Counted from the stretch's first letter, positions 1 to 5,911 are shown. The stretch is DNA of 6,097 nt from Fidelibacterota bacterium (GCA_003535775.1 DPYO01000203.1:1-6097); one strand, 5' to 3'. The notes: a model not told the origin generated them from the letters alone. Translations and numbers: made by a program.

Positions 1-487
1 TTCCCAGCCCTACATTGTGGCTCTCATGACTGAATTACTGGAATTGAAAGGGGATGAAAAGATACTTGAAATAGGTACCGGGTCAGGATATCAGGCAGCA
101 GTATTATCAGCACTGGTTTCCGAGGTCTTCAGCATAGAAATTGTTAAGAACCTTGTGGATAGCGCTGCCGTCCGTCTTGATAAATTAGGCTATAAAAATG
201 TCACTACCCGTTGGGGAGACGGCTACAAGGGCTGGCCTGATCAGGCCCCCTTTGACGGCATCATTGTTACGGCGGCTCCTGATAAAATTCCACAGCCATT
301 GATTGATCAATTAAAGACCGGAGGCCGATTAGTGCTGCCTGTAGGAATCCGCCGACAGGAATTGAAAGTAATCACAAAAAATGAAGATGGGACTATTCAA
401 TCAAAAAATATTATACCTGTACGCTTCGTCCCTATGGTGCATCCAAAAGACAGTATTCCGGATATGGGCTTGGAGGTTGACCGGTAA
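1..487 (+). CDS. pcm: Protein-L-isoaspartate O-methyltransferase, 5'-truncated by window edge
   Basis: This cytosolic repair enzyme transfers a methyl group from S-adenosylmethionine to the side-chain carboxyl of abnormal L-isoaspartyl residues, starting their conversion back to aspartate. The reading frame is already open at base 2, where it reads Ser-Gln-Pro-Tyr-Ile-Val-Ala-Leu-Met-Thr-Glu. This is the conserved family block containing the active-site serine, so the GTG at 17 is an internal valine and not a start. The SAM-binding motif Glu-Ile-Gly-Thr-Gly-Ser-Gly lies at 68-88, followed by Gly-Tyr-Gln-Ala-Ala. The later Pro-Phe-Asp-Gly-Ile-Ile-Val-Thr-Ala-Ala block, the Gly-Gly-Arg-Leu-Val-Leu-Pro-Val-Gly block and the near-terminal Val-Arg-Phe-Val-Pro are all typical. 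Family members are usually a little over 200 residues, so about 50-60 N-terminal residues lie outside the window. The TAA stop at 485-487 directly abuts the next gene's TTG start, which suggests an operon. Family assignment is firm. Confidence 0.96.
   Translation, partial: SQPYIVALMTELLELKGDEKILEIGTGSGYQAAVLSALVSEVFSIEIVKNLVDSAAVRLDKLGYKNVTTRWGDGYKGWPDQAPFDGIIVTAAPDKIPQPLIDQLKTGGRLVLPVGIRRQELKVITKNEDGTIQSKNIIPVRFVPMVHPKDSIPDMGLEVDR
472..477 (+). promoter_or_regulatory. Ribosome binding site for the double-GNAT gene
   Basis: GGAGGT lies inside the end of pcm, 10 bases upstream of the TTG at 488. It is the strongest Shine-Dalgarno match in the window. It supports TTG 488 as the start, since the first in-frame ATG comes only at residue 43, after the first GNAT strand has begun. 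Confidence 0.65.
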
Positions 488-1477
488 TTGGCAGACAAAA
501 CATCCAATTTAAACAACAAATTCAATCTTCGCCCTTTTCAGGCTACTGATTATGAAGGGTTGGCAGTATTAAGAAACTTGCTTTATCCTCAGCATCCAAT
601 ATCTGTTGAATCTATGCGTCATAATGATAAAACCCGGGAGAAAAAAATCCTGCACCAACAATGGGTATGGGAGTACAACCAGTCGATTCTTTGTACGGCT
701 TTATATACTCAATGGGAAGAGATCTATCATCCGAAAAAATTTGTCATAAAAATCTATGTTCATCCGGAATATCAAGGGTCTGGATATGGTACAATTTGTT
801 TTGATCATTTAATGAATGAGTTGGAACAATTTAATCCAATAAAAATCACTACCCAGATACATGAACCCCACCAGCAATCTTTTCGTTTTTTTGAGCAGAA
901 GGGTTTTAAAAATACCATTACAGAAAGAGAATCCTGTCTGGATTTAACCACTTATAATCCTGAAAAATTTGAAGATGCAATTAACAGAGTTATTCAACAA
1001 GGCTTGCGGATTACCACCCTTTCTGAATTTCGTAAAGAAGATGAACGGGCGGACTATAAGGTCTGGGAATTTGAGCGTGAGGTTTCTCCTGATATGCCTT
1101 GGCCTGACCCCATTACCATTCCAGAATTTGATACCTATAACAAACAGATTCTTCAACATCCAAAGTTTAATTCCAATTCATGGTTCTTCGTAATGGATGG
1201 CGATCAAATAACAGGATTGAATAATCTCTGGAAAAGTGAAATAAAAGATGGAATTAATACTGGGCTTACGGGTGTCCGCCGTATATATCGTCGCAAGGGT
1301 GTTGCCACTGCTTTAAAACATACCAGTCTAACCTGGGCGAAAAACCAAGGCTATAAATGGATTCGCACAGATAATGCCGCTACCAATGAGGGAATGCTCA
1401 GTATCAATATTAAAGTGGGGTTTAAGTTTATGCCGGCATGGATTTTATTTGAAAAAATAATTAAGGAAGAAAATTGA
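488..1477 (+). CDS. Tandem (double) GNAT-domain N-acetyltransferase
   Basis: A 329-residue soluble protein made of two GNAT folds, a family that usually moves an acetyl group from acetyl-CoA to an amine. Domain 1 covers about residues 12-155. Its acetyl-CoA loop is Val-His-Pro-Glu-Tyr-Gln-Gly-Ser-Gly-Tyr-Gly (91-101), and its closing Phe-Phe-Glu-Gln-Lys-Gly-Phe is at 134-140. Domain 2 covers about 172-326. Its loop is Gly-Val-Arg-Arg-Ile-Tyr-Arg-Arg-Lys-Gly-Val-Ala (262-273), followed by an Asn-rich block and Lys-Val-Gly-Phe (309-312). Both pyrophosphate-binding loops look intact, so neither domain is plainly degenerate. The start is TTG, supported by GGAGGT upstream and by the absence of an early ATG. 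The gene abuts the pcm stop and overlaps the next gene by four bases (TTGA), so translation is probably coupled. The substrate cannot be read from the sequence. The next gene encodes a C45 acyltransferase/amidase, so amine acylation chemistry is a reasonable guess. Confidence 0.88.
   Translation: MADKTSNLNNKFNLRPFQATDYEGLAVLRNLLYPQHPISVESMRHNDKTREKKILHQQWVWEYNQSILCTALYTQWEEIYHPKKFVIKIYVHPEYQGSGYGTICFDHLMNELEQFNPIKITTQIHEPHQQSFRFFEQKGFKNTITERESCLDLTTYNPEKFEDAINRVIQQGLRITTLSEFRKEDERADYKVWEFEREVSPDMPWPDPITIPEFDTYNKQILQHPKFNSNSWFFVMDGDQITGLNNLWKSEIKDGINTGLTGVRRIYRRKGVATALKHTSLTWAKNQGYKWIRTDNAATNEGMLSINIKVGFKFMPAWILFEKIIKEEN
1463..1469 (+). promoter_or_regulatory. Ribosome binding site for the C45 acyltransferase gene
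   Basis: AAGGAAG lies 4 bases upstream of the TTG at 1474, inside the last codons of the GNAT gene. It supports the TTG start. The first ATG in this frame is at residue 71, far inside the conserved pro-region. Confidence 0.55.
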
Positions 1478-2562
1478 GTCTATCCCATTTTACATTTTCA
1501 GGTTCATCCTATCAACAGGGTCTGTCTCATGGAGAGGCATTACAGGAATCCATCATAAAAAATATCCAAATTTATCTTGACCGTTTTGAAAATGAAGCCC
1601 GAATCAGTAAAAATGAGCTGCTTGAAAATTCGGAAATTTATCTGAACATCCTCCGGGAGCAAAGCCCTGAATATGTAAATGGTATGAATGGTATTGCTGA
1701 AAGCTCAAACTTAGAACTACTTGAAATTGCCATGCTGAACCTACGCTATGAACTTTTATATCATGCTTTGGGTAAAAAATTGCAATCCGAAGCTGTTGAT
1801 GGCTGCACCTCCTTTGCTGTGCTCCCGGAAGCATCAGAAAATAAACATCTGCTCATGGGGCAGAATTGGGACTGGATACCGGATGTGGACTGTGTACTTA
1901 CCACCAACATTGATAGCGATGGGTTGCAGCGCATGGCATTTACGGAAGCGGGGATTTTCGGCGGGAAGCCAGGCATGAATTCCGAAGGTATAGGACTGGC
2001 TGTTAATGGAATGTATTCTACTGATGATGATTGGTCACGATTTGAGAAGCCCTTTCACCTGCGTTGTTATGAGGTACTCCGCTCAAAAAATATGGAAGAA
2101 GCTTTACAAGTATTAGCGGGAACTCCTCGCTCATGTACAGCCAACTTCATTCTGGGGCATGCACCTAAACAAGCTGTTGATATTGAATTAGCGCCGGACA
2201 GTCTGCGCCTCATTGACCCTATAAATGGAGTATTAGCCCATGCCAATCATCTGGTAGATCCCAAAGAAACAGGTGTTGCTGAGCCTGAAAATCCTCGCAG
2301 GCGTTTATCGGAATTTCGCCATAAACGTATGGAAGAATTATTAAATGAACAGAAGCCTATAAATGTTGAGGCAATGCAGGAAATTCTGAAAGATCATGAG
2401 CACCAACCCCAATCACTCTGCCGCCACCGGGATGATACCCTGCCGGAATCTCAGCATACCATTACCAAAACCGCTATGATCATGGATTTGGAAGAGCGAA
2501 AAATGTGGGTGACAGATGGACAACCTTGTAAGGCTAAGTTTGAGGAGTTTGCTTTAAATTAG
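1474..2562 (+). CDS. C45-family autoproteolytic acyltransferase/hydrolase (isopenicillin N acyltransferase-like)
   Basis: A 362-residue member of the Ntn-hydrolase superfamily related to acyl-CoA:6-aminopenicillanic acid acyltransferase. In this family the precursor cuts itself before a cysteine, which becomes the N-terminal nucleophile for amide hydrolysis or acyl transfer. The cut site here is Asp-Gly-Cys-Thr-Ser-Phe, with the predicted cleavage between Gly110 and Cys111. That would give a 110-residue alpha and a 252-residue beta chain. Other family blocks are Gln-Asn-Trp-Asp-Trp (130-134), Asn-Ser-Glu-Gly-Ile-Gly-Leu-Ala (169-176), Arg-Ser-Cys-Thr-Ala-Asn (219-224), His-Ala-Asn-His (256-259), Arg-Arg-Leu-Ser-Glu-Phe-Arg (276-282), and a late Leu-Cys-Arg-His (315-318). 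There is no signal peptide, so the protein is probably cytosolic. The TTG start sits in a TTGA overlap with the GNAT stop. The true substrate is unknown. Bacterial relatives are mostly uncharacterised, so a beta-lactam role should not be assumed. Confidence 0.92.
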   Translation: MSLSHFTFSGSSYQQGLSHGEALQESIIKNIQIYLDRFENEARISKNELLENSEIYLNILREQSPEYVNGMNGIAESSNLELLEIAMLNLRYELLYHALGKKLQSEAVDGCTSFAVLPEASENKHLLMGQNWDWIPDVDCVLTTNIDSDGLQRMAFTEAGIFGGKPGMNSEGIGLAVNGMYSTDDDWSRFEKPFHLRCYEVLRSKNMEEALQVLAGTPRSCTANFILGHAPKQAVDIELAPDSLRLIDPINGVLAHANHLVDPKETGVAEPENPRRRLSEFRHKRMEELLNEQKPINVEAMQEILKDHEHQPQSLCRHRDDTLPESQHTITKTAMIMDLEERKMWVTDGQPCKAKFEEFALN

Positions 2563-3161
2563 TTTTTATCGGGAATTAAATTTATGGTTTCTAATAGTAA
2601 GTGCCGGGTGATCAGCGTATCCAGAGGCTCTATATCAGCGCCAAACCATTCTAATAATTTTCCATTTTCATCTAACAGATATTTATTGAAATTCCAAGAA
2701 GGGTTATTATGGTTCCAGCCATTCATTGTACTATCGGATAGCCATGTATATAAGGGATGCTGTTTTCTGCCCTTTACATGAATTTTCCCAAACATGGGAA
2801 AGGTGACACCGTAAGTGCGTTGACAGAAGGTCTTAATTTCAGTATTGTTTCCAGGCTCCTGCCAGAGAAAATCATTGGATGGAAACCCCAATACAACCAG
2901 ACTATCGTGATAGGTTTCGTATAATGTTTGCAGTCCCTCATATTGAGGAGTGTAGCCACAGCGTGAAGCCACATTCACCACCAACACTTTTTTGCCCTTG
3001 TAAGTCTCCATACTGATAATTTCACCATTTATGTTCTCAGCGCTTAAGGCATAGAATGATTTAGGAATATCTGGTGTTTTCTCAGCTGAATTCAGATTGA
3101 ATACAGTGAAGATTCCAATACCAATTAGTAATATTATTAATTTGTTTAAATGTTGAGTCAT
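2559..3161 (-). CDS. Exported glutathione peroxidase-family thiol peroxidase
   Basis: A 200-residue thioredoxin-fold peroxidase that reduces hydrogen peroxide or organic hydroperoxides. The catalytic tetrad of the family is present: Cys68 in Asn-Val-Ala-Ser-Arg-Cys-Gly-Tyr-Thr-Pro-Gln-Tyr, Gln101 in Gln-Glu-Pro-Gly, and Trp156-Asn157 in Trp-Asn-Phe-Asn-Lys. Cysteine replaces selenocysteine. Cys113 (Thr-Phe-Cys-Gln) sits where the resolving cysteine of thioredoxin-dependent two-cysteine members is found. The usual Phe-Pro-Cys-Asn-Gln-Phe block reads Phe-Pro-Ser-Asn-Asp-Phe, so the middle cysteine is missing. Residues 8-25 form a hydrophobic segment ending Leu-Asn-Ser-Ala, which fits a signal peptide cut before Glu26 or an N-terminal anchor. 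The working site is therefore probably outside the inner membrane. The start is ATG (CAT at 3159-3161) with no clear Shine-Dalgarno site. The gene is divergent from the next gene, and its stop overlaps the C45 stop tail to tail. Electron donor and exact location are inferred. Confidence 0.93.
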   Translation of the reverse strand: MTQHLNKLIILLIGIGIFTVFNLNSAEKTPDIPKSFYALSAENINGEIISMETYKGKKVLVVNVASRCGYTPQYEGLQTLYETYHDSLVVLGFPSNDFLWQEPGNNTEIKTFCQRTYGVTFPMFGKIHVKGRKQHPLYTWLSDSTMNGWNHNNPSWNFNKYLLDENGKLLEWFGADIEPLDTLITRHLLLETINLIPDKN

Positions 3162-3265
3162 AATTCTGAGTTAAATTAAATCGTATTTCAATTGTGAAAT
3201 CTAAAAGTAAATTATCAATCAATTATAATGAAATTAATTCCACTTATATCTGATGAGTTTGGAAA
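3162..3265. promoter_or_regulatory. Divergent intergenic promoter region
   Basis: A 104-bp, strongly AT-rich gap between the start codons of the peroxidase gene (minus) and the membrane-protein gene (plus). Both promoters must lie here or further in. ATTATAAT at 3222-3229 is a perfect 8-bp palindrome that supplies a TATAAT -10 hexamer on each strand: 3224-3229 on plus and 3222-3227 on minus. No good -35 hexamer stands 16-18 bases away on either strand, so the exact promoters remain uncertain. A weak TTGGAAA precedes the ATG at 3266. Confidence 0.4.
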
Positions 3266-3946
3266 ATGAAAAAAATTGCCGATAACCCCTGGCTTATAGA
3301 ATTACCCCGTTTGGTATTGGGGATTTTTGTCATTTTAAATATTATTGCCATGCTGAGCTATCCCGGCGGAACATTTCTCGATGATACCACTATTGGCTAC
3401 TCTTTTACACGGAATTTCCTTAGCGATTTAGGTAGAACACTAAGTTATCCCGGCGGCGTTAATTTTCTGTCTTCCCAGCTGTTTAATATGACGCTTATTC
3501 TGTCTGGTGTGGTTTTTGCCAATTTCTACCTGCATGTGCGAAAGGTCTTTACTGCGGACAATCAACGTACGCTGGCTCTTATCGGCAGTTTTTTTGGTGT
3601 ACTGGGTGGATTTTCACTGGCAGGTGTAGGACTTACCCCGGCAGATCTGTATCTGGACCTGCATATGATATGTGCAACCTGGCTATTCCGTTTCTTTTTT
3701 GTGGCATCCCTCTGTTACTCAATAGTGATTTATCGCCACTCTCAAATTGAAAATAAATACGCAATGGGATACCTGGTGTTTACATTTTCCATTTTACTGT
3801 ATATTATTATTTCTGAATTAGGGCCAAGTCCTAAGGAAGTCCCTTGGGCTCTCACCTTGCAGGTTGTATCCCAGAAAATGATTCTCCTGATTCTCATGGG
3901 CGCTATTTACATCCAAACTATGGGACTGAAAAAACTGCAAAGCTAA
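3266..3946 (+). CDS. Six-helix integral membrane protein, DUF998-like
   Basis: A 226-residue protein with about six predicted membrane helices, near residues 13-31, 71-90, 102-121, 133-154, 166-184 and 197-218. The loop after the first helix contains Phe-Thr-Arg-Asn-Phe-Leu-Ser-Asp-Leu-Gly (47-56). This resembles the Asn-x-Ile-Ser-Asp-Leu-Gly signature of DUF998 membrane proteins, and helix number and length also fit. A Leu-Ser-Tyr-Pro-Gly-Gly motif occurs twice, at 30-35 and 59-64, bracketing this loop. Gly-Val-Gly-Leu-Thr-Pro-Ala-Asp (121-128) and His133 are further polar candidates near the membrane. No enzyme or transporter motif is recognised, and the family has no settled function. The ATG has a weak GGA six bases from the start side. 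The TAA stop shares one base with the ATG of the following methyltransferase gene (TAATG), so the two are probably co-translated. DUF998 assignment is tentative; membrane nature is secure. Confidence 0.85.
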   Translation: MKKIADNPWLIELPRLVLGIFVILNIIAMLSYPGGTFLDDTTIGYSFTRNFLSDLGRTLSYPGGVNFLSSQLFNMTLILSGVVFANFYLHVRKVFTADNQRTLALIGSFFGVLGGFSLAGVGLTPADLYLDLHMICATWLFRFFFVASLCYSIVIYRHSQIENKYAMGYLVFTFSILLYIIISELGPSPKEVPWALTLQVVSQKMILLILMGAIYIQTMGLKKLQS

Positions 3947-4863
3947 TGTCCACTTTCAAAATTCTGGATGGCGCTATGGGTTCAGAGCTCATCCGCAGAG
4001 GAATGGAATTGCCAGAACATATCTGGTCGGCAGCTGCCAATCTAACCAGCCCTGAGTCGGTGCTGGAAATCCATAGAGAATATGTAGATGCTGGAGCTGA
4101 TTATATTACGGCGAATACTTTCAGGACGACTCCACGTGCATATATAAAAAAAGGGGTTAGAAATCCGGAAGCAGAATCTCTGGCAAAGAATTCATCAAAT
4201 AAGGCGGTAGAACTTGCGAAAGAAGCTGCTGGCAATTCTGTAAAAGTGTTAGGTTCAATTGCTCCCCTAGAGGATTGTTATTCTTCGGAATTGTTTCCGG
4301 GAAAGGATACAGCCATTACTGAATTCCGGCAACTGGGTGAATGGTTGTCCGTTGCGGGAGTTAATATACTCCTTTTAGAAACCATGAACAGCCTGGCCGA
4401 AACCGAAGCGGGATTAATCGCCTTGGAAGAATTTGATTTACCCCTGTGGGTGAGTTTTGTTCTAAAAGATGATGAACATCTATTATCTGGAGGATTACTA
4501 ATAGATGCACTAAATTTGCTACAGGACTATTCTGTCAAGACAGTGTTGCTTAATTGTAATCCTTTGCAGCGAACAGAAAATGCAATGGTTTGCCTATTTG
4601 AAAATTGGACTGGAAAATGGGGCCTCTATCCCAATCTGGGAATTGGTGAACCTTCCCCAGATGGTAAAATTGCTGAGTACGAGCCCATTGAAAAATTTAT
4701 AGCCCTTATGCAAAAAGCAATTGAGATGGGCACATCGGTTGTGGGTGCCTGCTGTGGGTCAACTCCGGAGCAAATAAGTGAACTCTCTAAATTGAAAATT
4801 GAATTAAATCTTACCTCTATTCCCAACCCCCAAACCCCGCAAAAGGTTGTTGACACACATTGA
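3946..4863 (+). CDS. Homocysteine S-methyltransferase-family protein
   Basis: A 305-residue cytosolic zinc enzyme of the BHMT/MmuM type, which methylates homocysteine to methionine using S-methylmethionine, SAM, betaine or a related donor. The N-terminus has Leu-Asp-Gly-Ala-Met-Gly-Ser-Glu-Leu (7-15), then Thr-Ala-Asn-Thr-Phe-Arg-Thr-Thr (55-62) and Leu-Glu-Thr-Met-Asn-Ser-Leu (144-150). The three zinc-binding cysteines are all present: Cys204 in Leu-Asn-Cys-Asn-Pro, and Cys269-Cys270 in Gly-Ala-Cys-Cys-Gly-Ser-Thr. Length matches stand-alone members, and no cobalamin or folate domains are present, so this is not MetH. The ATG at 3946 is chosen because the protein then begins right before the conserved Asp-Gly-Ala-Met-Gly. 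The frame runs open back to a TTG at 3844, but those extra 34 codons lie inside the upstream gene and look unlike the family. The gene overlaps the preceding stop by one base (TAATG) and the next start by four (TTGA). The methyl donor cannot be told from sequence. Confidence 0.92.
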   Translation: MSTFKILDGAMGSELIRRGMELPEHIWSAAANLTSPESVLEIHREYVDAGADYITANTFRTTPRAYIKKGVRNPEAESLAKNSSNKAVELAKEAAGNSVKVLGSIAPLEDCYSSELFPGKDTAITEFRQLGEWLSVAGVNILLLETMNSLAETEAGLIALEEFDLPLWVSFVLKDDEHLLSGGLLIDALNLLQDYSVKTVLLNCNPLQRTENAMVCLFENWTGKWGLYPNLGIGEPSPDGKIAEYEPIEKFIALMQKAIEMGTSVVGACCGSTPEQISELSKLKIELNLTSIPNPQTPQKVVDTH

Positions 4864-5054
4864 TCAAACACACTTTTAAAATATCATTGGGAATCATACT
4901 GGTCATCATCGGACTCATCGGCGGACTTATCCCCATCTTCCAAGGATGGATGTTCGGCATTCCCGGGCTCATAATTTTGAGCAACTACTTCCCTCCTGCA
5001 AAAAGATTATTGGATTGGGCAAAATCGAAAGCTGGGTTTAAGAAGTGGAGCTAA
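4860..5054 (+). CDS. Small PGPGW-like transmembrane protein
   Basis: A 64-residue membrane protein. Two closely spaced hydrophobic segments lie near residues 7-27 and 30-42, joined by a Pro-Ile-Phe-Gln-Gly-Trp turn (25-30). A second Gly-Ile-Pro-Gly turn (33-36) follows, then a positively charged, Lys/Arg-rich tail from about 48. The Gly-rich first helix, the Pro-x-x-x-Gly-Trp turn and the basic tail resemble the small PGPGW putative membrane proteins, whose function is unknown. The start is TTG, giving Met-Ile-Lys-His-Thr-Phe-Lys, and it overlaps the methyltransferase stop as TTGA. The only ATG in frame is in the middle, at residue 31, so TTG is the sensible choice. An AAGG at 4843-4846 is 13 bases away, rather far for a ribosome site, so coupling with the upstream gene is likely. 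It ends the second gene run. Confidence 0.8.
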   Translation: MIKHTFKISLGIILVIIGLIGGLIPIFQGWMFGIPGLIILSNYFPPAKRLLDWAKSKAGFKKWS

Positions 5055-5083
5055 TTACTATTATTAATAACTTACATTATATT
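5055..5083 (+). promoter_or_regulatory. Possible promoter for the lipoprotein gene
   Basis: In the 69-bp AT-rich gap, TATATT at 5078-5083 matches five of six -10 consensus bases. TTACTA at 5055-5060 stands 17 bases upstream as a poor -35 (three of six). A palindrome TTATTAATAA sits between them at 5061-5070. In such AT-rich DNA a match of this quality can occur by chance, so this is only a candidate. Confidence 0.22.
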
Positions 5084-5123
5084 CTAAATCAATTTTAATC
5101 TAAAAAGAGCTAATAATCACCTA

Positions 5124-5765
5124 ATGAATAAATATTTATACCTTCTAATTATTATTATCATTTCCTGTCATAAACCCTATGAACCGGTGTCAGTAAATTT
5201 AAATGTGAACCAGGTCCCACACCTAAAAAATTGGGGCGTTCAGGCAAGGGAATTAATCACAATCTGGTCCCCTCGCATTGCCAGAATATTAGATGTTGAA
5301 GGATACCCCCACAATATTGATCTCACCCTACAAAAATCTGATGAGGGGATTGCCCATGCCGATAGCAATGCCATCACCGTATCCTCCCATTGGATAGAAA
5401 AATACCCTGAGGATATTGGCTTGATTGTCCATGAAGCCGTGCATGTGGTTCAACTATACCCTGAATTTGAGCCGGGCTGGGTTACCGAAGGTATTGCAGA
5501 CTATATCCGCTGGCATTTGTATGAAATGAAGCCTCTGGAGTGGTTCCCTGTTGGTGAGGATGAAAAGGGATATGAAGCAGCTTATAGAATTAGCGGCGGA
5601 TTCTTTTTATGGATCACTAAATTTAAAAATTCCGATTTTATTAAAATACTCAACACTGCCATGAAAAAGGGTGAATACGATGAAACGGTATTTTTCAATT
5701 CCACTGGTGGGGAGTTAGATCCTCTGTGGCAGGAATATATGCAATATCGGAAGGCAAATTTATAA
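5124..5765 (+). CDS. Lipoprotein zinc metalloprotease, basic secretory protein (BSP)-like
   Basis: A 213-residue envelope protein. A short N-terminal hydrophobic run ends in Ile-Ile-Ser-Cys (12-15), a lipobox, so Cys15 is the predicted lipidated residue after signal peptidase II cleavage. The mature part carries His-Glu-Ala-Val-His (103-107), a zincin HExxH site, then Val-Val-Gln. About fifteen residues on comes Thr-Glu-Gly-Ile-Ala-Asp-Tyr-Ile-Arg (121-129). This spacing and the Glu-Gly-Ile-Ala-Asp-Tyr block are the signature of plant and bacterial basic secretory protein peptidases. A Gly-Gly-Phe-Phe-Leu-Trp segment (158-163) follows, as expected in the C-terminal helices. His103, His107 and Glu104 should be the metal and catalytic residues. 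A third ligand near Glu122 or Asp126 is inferred. The start is ATG without a clear Shine-Dalgarno site. It lies 69 bases after the previous gene, so it may have its own promoter. Substrate and the membrane leaflet carrying it are unknown. Confidence 0.87.
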   Translation: MNKYLYLLIIIIISCHKPYEPVSVNLNVNQVPHLKNWGVQARELITIWSPRIARILDVEGYPHNIDLTLQKSDEGIAHADSNAITVSSHWIEKYPEDIGLIVHEAVHVVQLYPEFEPGWVTEGIADYIRWHLYEMKPLEWFPVGEDEKGYEAAYRISGGFFLWITKFKNSDFIKILNTAMKKGEYDETVFFNSTGGELDPLWQEYMQYRKANL

Positions 5766-5911
5766 TTTATTCCAGTCGCGTGTATTTAATATCGGACTAC
5801 ATCTACAAAAACCCATAATTACCCAAACTAACAACTAACAATTAATAATTAATAATTACTAAATTGATCCCCACTTTCATGGGAAAAATCCAAACATAAT
5901 TCAATTTTATA
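5766..5911. other. 146-bp intergenic region upstream of dnaE
   Basis: This is the longest non-coding gap in the window. It contains the heptamer repeat at 5826-5860 and a short CCCA/TGGG inverted repeat (5870-5873 with 5880-5883), followed by a run of A rather than T. CATAAT at 5895-5900 is a possible -10 for dnaE but lacks a matching -35. No GC-rich hairpin with a T tract is seen, and no small ORF with family features. It presumably carries the dnaE promoter and leader. Confidence 0.5.
5826..5860. repeat. Degenerate 7-bp tandem repeat, five units
   Basis: Five consecutive heptamers run without a gap: AACTAAC twice, AATTAAT twice, then AATTACT. The consensus is AAYTAAY. The array is 35 bp, lies between the lipoprotein gene and dnaE, and ends 51 bases before the dnaE ATG. 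The exact seven-base period with paired identical units argues for duplication rather than simple AT richness. Function is not known. It could be a small intergenic repeat family or slippage-prone DNA. Confidence 0.7.

Noticed and set aside
17..487. GTG at 17 as the start of a short methyltransferase
   Set aside because: The frame is open to the window edge, and the codons before it encode the conserved Ser-Gln-Pro-Tyr-Ile block, so the GTG is an internal valine of a truncated gene.
944..1978. Several 71-76 codon open frames inside the GNAT and C45 genes on both strands
   Set aside because: They are out-of-frame shadows of strongly recognisable genes, with no motifs or ribosome sites of their own.
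3844..3945. N-terminal extension of the homocysteine methyltransferase from TTG 3844
   Set aside because: The 34 extra codons overlap the membrane-protein gene and lack family similarity. ATG 3946 in a TAATG junction places the conserved Asp-Gly-Ala motif at the usual position.
4626..4871. 81-codon minus-strand frame over the end of the methyltransferase gene
   Set aside because: It lies antisense to the conserved zinc-binding Cys-Cys region and shows no protein family features.
5868..5890. Possible terminator hairpin between the lipoprotein gene and dnaE
   Set aside because: The stem is only four pairs (CCCA/TGGG) and is followed by A, not T, on the plus strand. On the minus strand there is no gene it would terminate.
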